Counted from the first letter of the stretch, positions 9,420-20,485 are shown. The stretch is 64,000 bases of DNA from Bactericera cockerelli (GCA_024516035.1 CM044962.1:10393918-10457917); one strand, 5' to 3'. The notes: generated by a model from the sequence alone, not told the origin. Translations and numbers: made by a program.

Positions 9420-11899
9420 CTTATTGCCCCTTCAAGTATGACCAGGTATGCAAAATTGTGTTACAATCCATTCTTGAAGGCTCCTTTTGCCACCAGCAAG
9501 CTTCAGTTCAAAATTCAAAAAAATCTCTTCAAGATTTACAAAATGGCGACAATTATTCGTAAGTTTACACTTGACCTGATATTTTCAATATCTTCGAAAT
9601 TTTCACAAACCTATCTCTTGAACGGTGTGTCCGATTTGAACAAACTAAACTGTTTTAGAAGTGTCTTGGCAAATACATGAATTTATAATATCGCGTATTT
9701 TCTGCCAAATTAACCCAAGTGTCACTTTTTTGACAAAAACACTTTTGATGAACGTTTTGCTCAATATCCCAAGAACATTATTAACTAGAATAATAAATTT
9801 TGTCGATGAAATTAGCAGGTATAAAACACAAATAAAAAATACGTACTGATCGAAATAATAGGTAAAAATTGGTTAACCCGTTTATACACAGGGATCTTTT
9901 TCTTGAGTCTTTCTTTTTTTGCTGTCTTGTTATACTTCAAGATAGAAAAAATATATGAGAACATAAAATGTGTATTTTTTCAAAACAAATAAAAAATATT
10001 CTCGGAAATTTTCTCAAAAAAGGTACCATTAACGAGATTTGCCTAGTGAAAGGGTCTAAATTACATATTACCCCTTCAAGTAAGACCAGGTATGCAAAAT
10101 TGTGTTACAATCCATTCTTGAAGGCTCCTTTTGCCACCAGCAAGCTTCAGTTCAAAATTCAAAAAAATCTCTTCAAGAGTTACAAAATGGCGACAATTAT
10201 TCGTAAGTTTTGACTTGACCTGATATTTTCAATATCTTCGAAAATTTCACAAACCTATCTCTTGAACGGTTTGTCCGAATTTAACAAACTAAACTGTTTT
10301 AAAAGTGTCTTGGCAAATACATGAATTTATAATATCGCGTATTTCCTGCCAAATTAACCCAAGTGTCACTTTTTTGACAAAAACACTTTTGATGAACGTT
10401 TTGCTCAATATCTCAAGATCATTATTAACTAGAATAATAAATTTTGTCGATGAAATTAGCAGGTATAAAACACAAATAAAAAATACGTACTGATCGAAAT
10501 AATAGTTAAAAATTGGTTAACCCGTTTATACACAGGGATCTTTTTCTTGAGTCTTTCTTTTTTTGCTGTCTTGTTATACTTCAAGATAGAAAAAATATAT
10601 GAGAACATAAAATGTGTATTTTTTCAATAGAAATTAAAAATATTCTCGGAAATTTTCTCAAAAAAGGTACCATGAACGAGATTTGCCTAGTGAAAGAGTC
10701 TAAATAACATATTACCCCTTCAAGTAAGACCAGGTATGCAAAATTGTGTTACAATCCATTATTGAAGGCTCCTTTTGCCACCAGCAAGCTTCAGTTCAAA
10801 ATTCAAAAAAATCTCTTCAAGAGTTACAAAATGGCGACAATTATTCGTAAGTTTTGACTTGACCTGATATTTTCAATATCTTCGAAATTTTCACAAACCT
10901 ATCTCTTGAACGGTTTGTCCGAATTGAACAAACTAAACTGTTTTAAAAGTGTCTTGGCAAATACATGAATTTATAATATCGCGTATTTTCTGCCAAATTA
11001 ACCCAAGTGTCACTTTTTTGACAAAAACACTTTTGATGAACGTTTTGCTCAATATCTCAAGATCATTATTAACTAGAATAATAAATTTTGTCGATGAAAT
11101 TAGCAGGTATAAAACACAAATAAAAAATACGTACTGATCGAAATAATAGTTAAAAATTGGTTAACCCGTTTATACACAGGGATCTTTTTCTTGAGTCTTT
11201 CTTTTTTTGCTGTCTTGTTATACTTCAAGATAGAAAAAATATATGAGAACATAAAATGTGTATTTTTTCAATATAAATTAAAAATATTCTCGGAAATTTT
11301 CTCAAAAAAGGTACCATGAACGAGATTTGCTTAGTGAAAGAGTCTAAATAACATATTACCCCTTCAAGTAAGACCAGGTATGCAAAATTGTGTTACAATC
11401 CATTCTTGAAGGCTCCTTTTGCCACCAGCAAGCTTCAGTTCAAAATTCAAAAAAATCTCTTCAAGAGTTACAAAATGGCGACAATTATTCGTAAGTTTTG
11501 ACTTGACCTGATATTTTCAATATCTTCGAAATTTTCACAAACCTATCTCTTGAACGGTTTGTCCGAATTGAACAAACTAAACTGTTTTAGAAGTGTCTTG
11601 GCAAATACATGAATTTATAATATCGCGTATTTTCTGCCAAATTAACCCAAGTGCCACTTTTTTGACAAAAACACTTTTGATGAACGTTTTGCTCAATATC
11701 TCAAGAACAGTATTAGCTAGAGTAATACAATTTCGTATGTGAGATAAGCAGGTATATCACACAATCCACAAGTTCGTACTGATCGAAATAGTAGGTAAAA
11801 ATTAGTTAACCCGTTTATACACAGGGGTCTTTTTCTTGAGTTAAAATGTCTTTCTTTTTTTGCTAAATGTTTACGATTAGGTACAGGTAAAATTGGCAA

Positions 11900-12035
11900 T
11901 CTGAGAACATCACATGCTTTTATTTGAGCCCTTTGTTGCCATATTCTGACAAAACCATTTTCGAAATATAGGCCAGTTTGCTACATTATCCGCTATGATA
12001 GATTTGGCTCGGGATTTTGAAATGTACACTGATGA
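11900..12035. other. Spacer
   Basis: No recognisable feature between the tandem array and the Helitron end. Confidence 0.3.
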
Positions 12036-12103
12036 TGATTGCGGATATGTGGGTGGGTGGTGCGAGTGTGTGATGGCTGAGCGGAGCGGGTGCAGCCCGC
12101 TAA
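12036..12103 (+). mobile_element. Helitron-like 3' end
   Basis: A GT-rich stretch is followed by the hairpin GCGGGTGCAGCCCGC and CTAA, then T. A short GC hairpin just before CTRR and a T target base is the Helitron 3' signature. The same arrangement ends at 15518. The 5' end of this element was not located. Confidence 0.55.
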
Positions 12104-12104
12104 T

Positions 12105-12700
12105 ACATATTAAAAGTGGGTAATTTAGACTACAATAATACAAAGTTTGTGTACAGCATACGATACATAATTCGTTCGAAAATGCCCTAGAACGGGTTAT
12201 CTTGCTGTTAACTATTCATTTTTTTTTTTTTTAAATTTTTTTTTTAATGAATTGGTAATTTTTGAAGTCCGCTATTTTAAGCCCAATGGTTCCTATCTCA
12301 TTGGGATTTTATCCATTATTAGACCATTAACTATTGAATTTTTCTTGTAGAATACAGAAATGAGTCAGTTTTAAATCTGTTTTTCATATGAAAGTGAGAA
12401 GTTCAGAGAAAAATAATGCAGTACATTGGAGTAGTATATTCGAAAACAAGTAAGGGGTTTTATATCAATGAATAGGTTTTATAGAAATGAAGGGGTTTTG
12501 TTTTATTTTTTATTTCCCAAGTGTTAATTTAGTAAAGTTGAGTTAGATTAGCTGTCATATCACTATTTTATAACTTTGTTAAGTTACTGAGCTATTTAAT
12601 GTCTGAAATCAAAATTAAAAATGGATGCACCACGGAATCACCAGCTTGACCAGACGTGGCTTCTGCACATACATATCTGAGGATAATGTGACTCTCTATC
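12105..12700. other. No gene recognised
   Basis: AT-rich DNA with a T-run near 12220-12245. Nothing could be assigned. Confidence 0.35.
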
Positions 12701-12702
12701 CA

Positions 12703-12930
12703 GACTCCATGGCGTAACGGTTGTGACTATTGCCCGTAGTTCAGAGATCCTGAGTTCGATTCCCGGTTGGAGCAAAATTTTCGCACAGAAAATTCTGTTT
12801 CCTCCGAACATGTGAGGCTAGTGATTCCGGCCCTACCCAGGCTGGGCGAGGTTGATGTGGGTACCTGGTATGATTCCCAGCGAATGGAAGTTAAAACCCC
12901 CGTCCTGTCTACCTCAAGTCAGGACGCTAA
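12703..12930 (+). mobile_element. tRNA-derived SINE, family B, near full length
   Basis: The head CCATGGCGTAACGGTTGTGA with box B GAGTTCGATTCCCGGT is followed by AAAATTCTGTTTCCTCCGAA, ACCCAGGCTGGGCGAGGTT and GATTCCCAGCGAATGGAAG. It is the plus-strand counterpart of the copies at 1640-1945 and 16683-16895. Confidence 0.8.
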
Positions 12931-13199
12931 AACCAAATAGAATCAATGGACATGAAAGGAGCTTGGACATTGGATCTGGGCGTCCATATAATCCTCTCAC
13001 CACCGTGATTTAGGTATGAATACCTATCTCACGGACACGGAATTATACAAGTTGAATATCTGAGTCGCTGGAATAGCCAATGCCTGATGGTAAAACCCCT
13101 CTAATAATAATATCTGCAGTGAGTTGAACATTAATATTAAAAAAAAATTAAACACATTTTACTTTTATTTTTTTAATATTAGGTATACAACTTGAATTT

Positions 13200-13470
13200 A
13201 TTCATTTGCGAAAATTAAACCAAATTAACGAACATGTTATTTTTTTGTAATGTTTCAAAATGACCAAAGTTTGAAATAAATAATCACTAAGACGATTTCT
13301 TCATAATTTGACCCCCTGAGCTGAAAAGCCTCTCGACAGGAGCTGATGACGGTAGTAAGGTGTTATATTCAAAAAATATTTTTTTCACTTCATTGTATTT
13401 TAACACTGAGTTTGTGTTCTTTCACTTATTATTGAGATATTGCGAGAGAATGCTTTCAGCAGAATATATA
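13200..13470 (-). pseudogene. Degraded hAT transposase, C-terminal dimerisation region
   Basis: On the minus strand, about 13400-13290 reads [14 protein letters not shown] then [19 protein letters not shown]. The (S)[10 protein letters not shown] block is the diagnostic C-terminal motif of hAT transposases. Two consecutive stops follow (about 13283-13288), and further stops lie upstream, so the copy is dead. No terminal inverted repeats were found around it. It shows that hAT elements have been active in this genome, which fits the 8-bp-duplication element at 8498-9419, but the two need not be the same family. Confidence 0.75.
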
Positions 13471-13985
13471 AAGTTTGGTGTTGTTTCAGAAAATTTGGGC
13501 GGATCTAATAATAATCTGAAATCTATAATCCGAAAAATGTATTATGATTTTTAAAAGTTGACTTGAGAAAAAAACTCCTCAATTGTGCTTCTGCACCCCA
13601 AAAATCTTAATTTTTGTTTCCCCAGAATTATTCCTTTACCACAAACAAATTATATTTACTTAGCATTATATTTAAAATTCATTGCCAAAAATTTAGTTTT
13701 TATAGTCATGGTAAAACTGGAAAGGTCAAAAGAACTAAAGACAATATCAAAATAATATACTCTTTAGTGAAAGGTAACCAACCACCAGGCGATGTTATTG
13801 CTATTGGTTATCGCGCGTCATATTGTTTTTTTCTTAGTATCAAAATAGACGCATTCCCGGCATACCACATATTCTGAAACTATTATATTTTGTACTTTTT
13901 TGCTTCACCTCCTAGCGTTTAGTAGTTAGAGGAAAACTGAAAAAAATCATAATAATGACCCTCTCCCGCCCTCACTTGTGTCAGC
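13471..13985. other. No gene recognised
   Basis: Mostly AT-rich. A short piece of the family E SINE end (CTCTTTAGTGAAAGGTAACC) is visible at 13760-13790. Confidence 0.4.
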
Positions 13986-14001
13986 AAGTATCTTTTGAGT
14001 G

Positions 14002-14096
14002 AATGTGTGTGTGTGTGTGTGTTTGTGTGTATGTGACTGTGTTTGTGTGTATGTGACTGTGTTTGTGTGTATGTGACTGTGTTTGTGTACGTACGT
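14002..14096 (+). repeat. GT microsatellite and 20-bp minisatellite
   Basis: A TG run is followed by about four copies of TGTTTGTGTGTATGTGACTG. Confidence 0.9.
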
Positions 14097-14106
14097 TTAT
14101 CTATTA

Positions 14107-14365
14107 CTAGCGGACTGTCGCCCGCTTTGCGGGCCGAGGCATGGCCGTGCGGAGAAATAGCGGTGAAAGCGAAAAATCCTTTTTCCCCAATGGCAGGTGT
14201 TGTAGTGAGAATTTTGAAAAAATCCCGTCTTAGTGCACATCTATTAGATAATAAGACAAAGCTTATACCTACCAAATTTCAGCTTCCTAGGACTTACCAG
14301 TTCGGAGAAACAGTGATGAATCAGTGAGTCAGTCAGTGAGTGAAACTTTCTTTAATAAGTATGGA
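14107..14365 (-). mobile_element. Non-autonomous Helitron, 259 bp, both ends present
   Basis: On the minus strand it starts TCCATACTTATTAAAG directly after A and ends with the hairpin GCGGGCGACAGTCCGC and CTAG directly before T. That is the expected insertion between A and T, with no target duplication. The interior (TTCATCACTGTTTCTCCGAA, CTGGTAAGTCCTAGGA, CCTGCCATTGG) matches the copy at 27170-27393. It carries a 12-bp-scale repeat of CACTGACTGACT near its 5' end. It has no Rep/helicase gene. Confidence 0.75.
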
Positions 14366-14564
14366 TGTTTTATGTATTGTCTAATTTATTTTTTTTTAAA
14401 ACAAAGTTCATTGTAAATAATTATTCATTTCTCTGTGTTTTTCAGCAATAAATATGAGACTGTGAGATTTGTTTAGACTGTGAGAGTAAAGGGACTCTGT
14501 CTCATTCTTGTAGGATTGTATTGTATTGTATGCTCGTATATAGCCCCAAACAGAATGGCTGTCT

Positions 14565-14775
14565 AAGGTTGAGTAACACAGCCGTAACAAAAGAATCTCT
14601 AAAAATCTTTATAATGAAAGTCCAACCTGAGCCCTAAGACTGCTCAATATAAGTCTGGGTGAAGTTACATTCACAAAGACATGGGTTTGATGGCAGAGAT
14701 TGCCTCAGTCAATAATCTCGCCCTTTGTCAATATTATTCTTGTCAATAAAGAGTTATTATTATTATTATTGTGAC
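14565..14775 (+). mobile_element. Dispersed retroelement with ATT-repeat 3' end
   Basis: This is the sense copy of the repeat at 6705-6975. It contains TTTATAATGAAAGTCCAACC, TGAGCCCTAAGACTGC and GGCAGAGATTGCC, and ends in AAAGAGTTATTATTATTATT. Confidence 0.65.
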
Positions 14776-15065
14776 AAGTATTCAAGAGGAAAAGTTATAA
14801 CTGCAAATGAATGTACAATTATGTCCTCCGTTCAATCCAATCCGGATCAAGAATTAACCAAGTTCCTCAGATCCGGTGGGTGATTTAGGCGGTCTTTTAT
14901 GCCTATTTTTCTCATTTCTTTTATTATTATTATTATATCGTTAAACATTAAAAAATATGAGACGATGCGGTATCGAATCCAAGACGTCTCAGTTACACGA
15001 TCTAATGGCTGACTATAAAAAAGGTTCGAAGTATTCACCTCGGTGGACGTTGCTTAACTCGTATA

Positions 15066-15204
15066 TTTTTTGTTGGTTTAACGTCGCTTTCAACTGGATG
15101 ATCATATTATAACGACGGAGATTTTAACTACCATTCGCAGGAAACTAAAGAACCTGTTTGCCATAATAACCTCACCAAGCCTGGTTTGGGCCAGAGTGCC
15201 AGCA
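15066..15204 (-). mobile_element. 5S-family SINE fragment
   Basis: The piece from TTGTTGGTTTAACGTCGCTT to GGGCCAGAGTGCCAGCA is almost identical to 7536-7672. It is cut off sharply where GT-rich sequence starts. Confidence 0.75.
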
Positions 15205-15518
15205 CGTGTGTGTCTGTGTGTGGTGTGTGTGTCTGTGTGTGTTGTGGTGTGTTTGTGGGTGTGTGTGGGTGTGGGTGTGTATGTGTGTTTGTGTGTGTGG
15301 GTTTGTGTGCTGGTGTAGGTGTGTGTATGGTGTGATGTGTGTGGGTGTGTGTATGGTGCGATGTGTGTGGGTGGGTGTGTGTGTGGTGTGTGTGGGTGTG
15401 GATGTGTGTATGGTGTGATGTGTGTGGGTGTGTCTGGGTGTGGTGTGTGTGTATGGTGTGATGTGTGAGCGTTGTGTGTGTTTGATGGGTTGGCGAAGCG
15501 GCGGGTGTAACCCGCTAG
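15205..15518 (+). repeat. GT-rich minisatellite ending in a Helitron-like 3' end
   Basis: Irregular repeats of GTGTGTGGGTGTG and TGTATGGTGTGATGTG fill about 280 bp. The stretch ends with the hairpin GCGGGTGTAACCCGC and CTAG followed by T (15515-15519). The same order of GT-rich block, hairpin and CTRR is seen at 12036-12103, so the minisatellite probably sits inside a Helitron. Confidence 0.7.
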
Positions 15519-15524
15519 TGTATT

Positions 15525-15775
15525 TTAAAGCACTTTGGACATGTCCAAAATGCTGCTGCTACATGTAAGAATTCCATGGTTTGGGATCCCTTAATCTGAT
15601 TTGTCGAAACTGCTGCAAACCTATATGTAGTGTCGAAAGTGCTGCTTTTACATCTATATATATATATATGTATAATATGTATGTGTGTATATATATTTTA
15701 ATATATATATACACACATACATATATAATTATATATATATATATACATATTATATATATACATATTATTATATGA
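15525..15775. repeat. Copy of the GCACTTTGGAC / AT-palindrome repeat
   Basis: One unit of the 45-bp palindrome (15530-15562) is followed by a GTCGAAAGTGCTGC motif (about 15633-15646) and then the AT-rich palindrome also found at 5100-5210. This single locus links the GGAC version of the palindrome to the CGAC version. Confidence 0.75.
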
Positions 15776-16190
15776 TTCGTAATGTAGGTATGTATTTTTC
15801 CTTTGTGCTGGTTCAAGGATAATTGAGTTGTAAAAAACTTCGTAGTAACTAGCTTGTTTATATTCTTTTTTTTAATTTTCCTTAAGAATTTTTTTTTGTA
15901 AAAGAGTATTCTCTCTTAAGAAAAATAGCTAAAACATTGCTCGGGCTAGCGGGGTTCAACAGAATTCCATCTGAATTAGTTATAAGATCAAGGTTATCAA
16001 GGACACTTGGTATCAAAATATTATCAAACTTTGCCACTTATTTCTTAAGTTATGTCTGTCTCTCTGGTTCGGTAGTGAATGTCTCGTTGAGGAAAAGGGA
16101 ACAGACTTGATTTTTTGTTGGGAAAATACACTACATACATAGTGATGACGTTATACCATGGCGAAATGCCAGACTTGGAAATTGCAATAT
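15776..16190. other. No gene recognised
   Basis: Unassigned AT-rich sequence. Confidence 0.35.
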
Positions 16191-16191
16191 T

Positions 16192-16425
16192 TAAGTGATC
16201 TCCCAGAGGGCAGCGGGTCACCGAAGCTAAGAAAAGTCACATCAAGACTACGTGGGTGACCAATCGGCTTTAAACTCTTGTGGTGATTCAAGCCAATGTA
16301 AGCATCTTGCTTGTGAGCTACCTAGGTGAAATTCTAATCTCAATTGATCTTCAATGTCGTATTAAACCGGGGTTAAGTGGCAGAGAATGCCTAAGGTATT
16401 AACTGTGGCCCCGGATTACATAACA
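16192..16425 (+). mobile_element. 5S rRNA-derived SINE, second type of body
   Basis: GATCTCCCAGAGGGCAGC, GGGTCACCGAAGCTAAG, AAAAGTCACATCAAGACTAC and GTGGGTGACCAATCGG follow the order of 5S rRNA. The body and the tail TCGTATTAAACCGGGG differ from the other 5S-headed copies in this window. Confidence 0.65.
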
Positions 16426-16682
16426 ATTGTAAACATAGATTTATTTACATAGGAAAACAAGTCGATCATCAAACGAATCATTATATAATTTATATTGATA
16501 GGGTTAGTAAAAACATATGCCATGAAGGGGCAATGCCTTGGACGTATCTAAGTGTTTGGATTTATTATTATAAACTGGTTGGAGTTCCACAAGTGAAGCC
16601 CCAATTATCACACCAACCTGTAATAGATCTATTGTGACCAAATGTTACTACTTGGTTTTAATTTCCTGATTTTAAGAAAGTC

Positions 16683-16895
16683 ATGACGGGGTTTTACCCT
16701 CCATTAGCTGGGAATCGTACCTACCAGCTACCCACATTAACCTCACCAAGTCTGAGTAGGGCTGGAAATGCCAGCCTCGCCTGTTCAGAGGAGACAGAAT
16801 TTTCTCTTCGAAGAGTCTGCCCCAACTGGGAATGGAACTCGGGATCTCTGGACTACGGGCAGTAGTCACTCACAACCGTACGCCACGGAGGCTGG
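16683..16895 (-). mobile_element. tRNA-derived SINE, family B
   Basis: This reverse copy matches 1700-1920 throughout: CATTAGCTGGGAATCGTACC, AACCTCACCAAGTCTGAGTAG, GAACTCGGGATCTCTGGACT and CGTACGCCACGGAGGCTGGC. Confidence 0.8.
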
Positions 16896-17034
16896 CTGTT
16901 CGGTGTATGATTAGGGGAAATACACGAAGGAAAATAATTTAGGTAGTGTATATATTATGTAGTAGATTTAGGATAAAAACATTGTACCACAAACAAACAA
17001 GTAGTAAACACCGATTAATTTGAGTTTGTGAGCA

Positions 17035-17128
17035 GCCCATAATAATAAGACTCTGAGAGTTAGGTGGTAGAAGCATTGGTGTTTGAGCATTACTCTCGCC
17101 TGGTGGTTACTTTCCACTAAAGAGTATT
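17035..17128 (+). mobile_element. SINE family E fragment
   Basis: ATAATAAGACTCTGAGAGTT, AGGTGGTAGAAGCATT and GCCTGGTGGTTACTTTCCAC are the reverse complement of the unit triplicated at 26505-26990. Confidence 0.6.
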
Positions 17129-17163
17129 AAGTAATAAGTATATTTATTGAACGGGAATAACCC

Positions 17164-18054
17164 TATACAGGGTGAGCATAAAGTCTCACCCCACCCCCCG
17201 TATCTCGAGAATGGCTGAAAATACAAGAAAACGCAAAAAACCCGTATTCCTTAATTTTTAGGGGAATTCATTTTCAGCCAAAAAAAAATTGTGTACACGG
17301 CCCCAGTCAGGCTGGGCATGGACCAACTTTAAAATCTTAAATAGAATGGTATGTCTTGTGGCATATTTTTTTAAAGAGTTCATAGAGGAAAGTTCATTAA
17401 AAAAAATTCAGTGAGCTACGACTTACCGTTCTCTAGATACAGGGTCAAACGTCCTGCGTAAATCCATATATTTTGGCCTATAACTCGTTAACCGTAAATT
17501 ATAGAAAAATGAAATTTGTTGATAATAACTTCTTATGACAAGCCCTGTCGAAAAAGGTATTACTCGACATACTTTGTTGATATTAGTTTCTGGTCGGTTT
17601 CGTCAGCCAGCCGGACGAACAGTCCGAAAAATTTTAACGAAAAAACAAATCAAGTTTTATTTTGTTCGAAAGTTTTTGCCATATGGAGTTATTATCAACA
17701 AATTTCATTTTTCTGGAATTTACGGTCAACGAGTTATAGGTCAAAATATATGGATATTACGCAGGACGTCCGACCCTTTATCTCGAGAACGGTAAGTTGT
17801 AGCTCACTGAAATTGTTTTTAATGAACTTTTCTCTATGAGACCTTTAAAACAATATGCCACAAGACATACTATTCTATTTAAGATTTTAAAGTTGGTCCA
17901 TGCCCAGCCTGACTGGGGCCCTGTAGGCAAATTTTTTTTGGCTGAAAATCAATCCCCCTAAAAATTTAGGAATACGGGTTTATGCGTTTTCTTGTATTTT
18001 CAGCAATTCTCGAGATACGGGGGGTGGGGTGAGACTTTATGCTCACCCTGTATA
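17164..18054. mobile_element. Foldback element, family 2, complete
   Basis: It starts TATACAGGGTGAGCATAAAG and ends with the exact mirror CTTTATGCTCACCCTGTATA. The halves pair along almost their whole length of about 440 bp: GGCTGGGCATGGACCAACTT at about 17310 answers AAGTTGGTCCATGCCCAGCC at about 17893. The centre near 17605 is CGGTTTCGTCAGCCAGCCGG. Recurrent phrases such as ATACAGGGTCAAACGTCCTG and TATAACTCGTTAACCGTAA are also in the copies at 46371 and 18506. It has no transposase. Confidence 0.85.
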
Positions 18055-18505
18055 AGAATACAAACATCGGAAACATGAAATGGTAACACTTCTGAAAATA
18101 GTAAAAATAAATTACAAGTATAAGTTTTAAAAATATCACAGTAAATATGCAAAAAATAAGCTGTCACAATAAAAAATAAATATATTATTACATGAAGTGA
18201 ATTCAGAATTCAAAATTTCAAGCTCCAAAAAAAAACTGAAATCGTATTTAGGCTCAGCCAGCTTTACGAACGTATAGGTATACCGACAATATGTATAGGT
18301 TGGTTTGTTGGTTTTAGTTCACACACAGTAATGATTCTAGTTTTTGCTAAGATTTTGATGTTCCATTTTTAATACTTTCATAGTTCTCTATTAAAATAAA
18401 TACGCTGGAAAATTCCAGTTTGAAGGTCAACCACGAATTGCTACCACGCGTACCTAATAGTTACAAAATGAACTGGTGTAAAAATCTAACGACTATTTAT
18501 TACAA

Positions 18506-18890
18506 TATACAGGGTGTCCATAGAGTCCCACCCCCACCCCCCGTATCTCAAGAACGGCTGAAAATATAGAAAAACGCAAAAACCCTTATTCCTTAATTTT
18601 TTGGGCAATTAAGTTTCATAAAAATTGCAAACACTGCCCGAGTCAGACTGGGCAGTCTGGGCTCGGTCCAACTTTAAAATCCTAAATGGAATGGTATGTC
18701 TTGTGGCATATTGTTTTAAAGGTCTCATTGAGAAATGTTCATTGCAACAAATTTCAGTGAGCTACGACATACCGTTCTCGAGATACAGGGTCGGCCGTCC
18801 TGGCTGATATCCCTATGTTCTGACCTATAACTCGTTAACCGTAAGTTTCATAAGTATAATTTTTGTTGATGTTAACTCCTATTATAAAGA
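18506..18890 (+). mobile_element. Half of a family 2 foldback element
   Basis: It starts TATACAGGGTGTCCATAGAG and follows the left arm of 17164-18054 as far as TATAACTCGTTAACCGTAAG. It then diverges, and no right arm follows. It shows that the arms can be lost or duplicated separately. Confidence 0.75.
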
Positions 18891-19875
18891 CCTCCTATTA
18901 TAAATGGTGGCTTTCTGGCCGCCATTGGCGTTTGGCGGTTCTGGCTAAACGATAAAATATACGAAAAATTTATAGGACCAACTTTTTCTTACAATTAAAA
19001 AATAATAGGGGCAAGGACTTAAATTGTTATAAACCTCTCTTTAAATAAATGTTCATTAAAAAATAATAATAATAGGGGTCTATTCTGATCATTTTTTTTT
19101 TTTTGATATCTTGAGCTTTTTGGACCTCGGCCCCACTTTACCGGTATTTTGGGGGGCACCCGCTCGGACTAACTTTTTTAACATTCATCCTAGATGGGGG
19201 TTGTGACATACCAAATCCAATAATCTTGAGGTGCTAACTACAAATTTGGCCAATTTTTTTGCTATCTCTTACCGTTGAGCCACCAGTGGCTTGTTTTCGG
19301 GGGATAAGGAAAGTCGTGTGGTGCCACACCAGATTTTTTCATTTGGAAAAAAAAAGAAAAGAGGAGAAATCTTATTCCATTTTAGTGAACCAAAATAGAT
19401 TTATAAAATTCTTGCTTCCATTTCTGTTGAAGTTTTCATTTTTTCATTGTTTCACGAATGAAGAGGCAGCTAAACTTGGAAAAAAAATGGAAAAAATTGG
19501 AGAAAACCGAACTTGGAATTTTTGGAGTTTGTACACAGCCTTTTTTTAAATCCAAAAGAAAATGCGGCTTAAATTTACCAGATGCTAGTTCAACTAAGGG
19601 ATTGTGCGTAAGTGCAGAAACATGTTTTCGTCAGATAACGGTCAAAAAGTTCAATTGAATTGAATTGGCAAGTATTGCAAATCTACTCAAACTGTCTGTT
19701 AACAGCAATCATATTTCTGGCAACAAAACACGAAAGGGTCAGATTCGCGATTGCCTCGAGTGATAATACTAATTTTAATACAGCATTTCATAAGACAAGG
19801 TGTTCCAGCTTTCCAAAAATGTACACTTTCAACCTCTCGCATGCGTGGTTAATACCTTTTAACAGCATCAATACG
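18891..19875. other. No gene recognised
   Basis: AT-rich with a GC-rich patch near 19120-19170. Open frames of up to 96 codons here have no domain and no splice context. They are probably non-coding repeat. Confidence 0.35.
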
Positions 19876-20020
19876 GACCTCAGTAGCTTGATCGTTAAGG
19901 CGGCGGACTTGTAACCTGGATGTCGGTGGTTCAAGTCCCGGTTTCAGCGTAGATTTAGTAAGAGCGAGTTTGAGTAGTTGTGATATCACGAAGGTGATTA
20001 ACACAAATATGATAACTTTT
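19876..20020 (+). mobile_element. tRNA-derived SINE, family C
   Basis: The head CCTCAGTAGCTTGATCGTTA and AGGCGGCGGACTTGTAACC with box B GGTTCAAGTCCCGG is followed by the family C tail. The copy at 36778 is nearly identical. Confidence 0.8.
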
Positions 20021-20082
20021 ACCTTTCAACAGCATCAGTCTTGGAACTTAATAGCCAGACAGATCTTGTATAGGTTTTTTTT

Positions 20083-20485
20083 TTAATTTGGTTTGACGTC
20101 GCTTTCAACTGCATGGTCATATCACGACGGGGGTTTTACCATTATGTTCGCTGAAATCTCAAAAACCAGCTACTCAAATTTTATTTATTGATTTATAAAC
20201 AATTGGATCAAGCTTTATTTACATTTTTTTATGTACAATGAACATGGTAATAATTTAAGAAATAAATATAAACAAAGCCTGATCAAGGGTGGTGATAATG
20301 CCTTCGGCATTCTCTTCCTCAAATTAACCTCACCAAGCCTCAGTAGGACCTGGAATAGCCAGTATCACGGGGGTTCAAATTTGAATGGTCACCCATCCAA
20401 GTTCTAGCCTCGCTGGACGTTGCTTAACTTCAGTGACTGAATGAGAACTGGTGTATTCAACGTGCTATCGACGCGACGGTGGCTC
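20083..20485 (-). mobile_element. 5S rRNA-derived SINE with a nested retroelement fragment
   Basis: From right to left the minus strand begins with a 5S-like head; on the plus strand it reads GGTCACCCATCCAAGTTCT, CGCTGGACGTTGCTTAACTT and GAACTGGTGTATTCAACG at 20382-20460. The tail GACGTCGCTTTCAACTGCAT is at 20094-20113. Between body and tail, 20175-20325 is a piece of the LINE 3' end (TAATGCCTTCGGCATTCTCT with A-rich flank), inserted after the SINE. Confidence 0.75.

Larger units (their letters stand above)
8424..11870 (+). repeat. 644-bp tandem repeat array, four main units
   Basis: The landmark CCCCTTCAAGTA(T/A)GACCAGG occurs at about 9427, 10071, 10715 and 11359. The motif ATTAACGAGATTTGCC or its variants starts each unit at about 8450, 10028, 10672 and 11316. 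Units differ by a few substitutions only. A frame of 62 codons (MSWQIHEFIISRI...) recurs at 9661, 10305 and 10949 and is broken in the last unit; it has no recognisable domain. The first unit is split by an insertion at 8498-9419. The last unit decays after about 11700. Confidence 0.9.

Noticed and set aside
17516..17839. Open frames of 86-107 codons, with a similar one at 46576-46884 on the other strand
   Set aside because: They lie inside inverted-repeat elements and mirror each other; no transposase motif is present.
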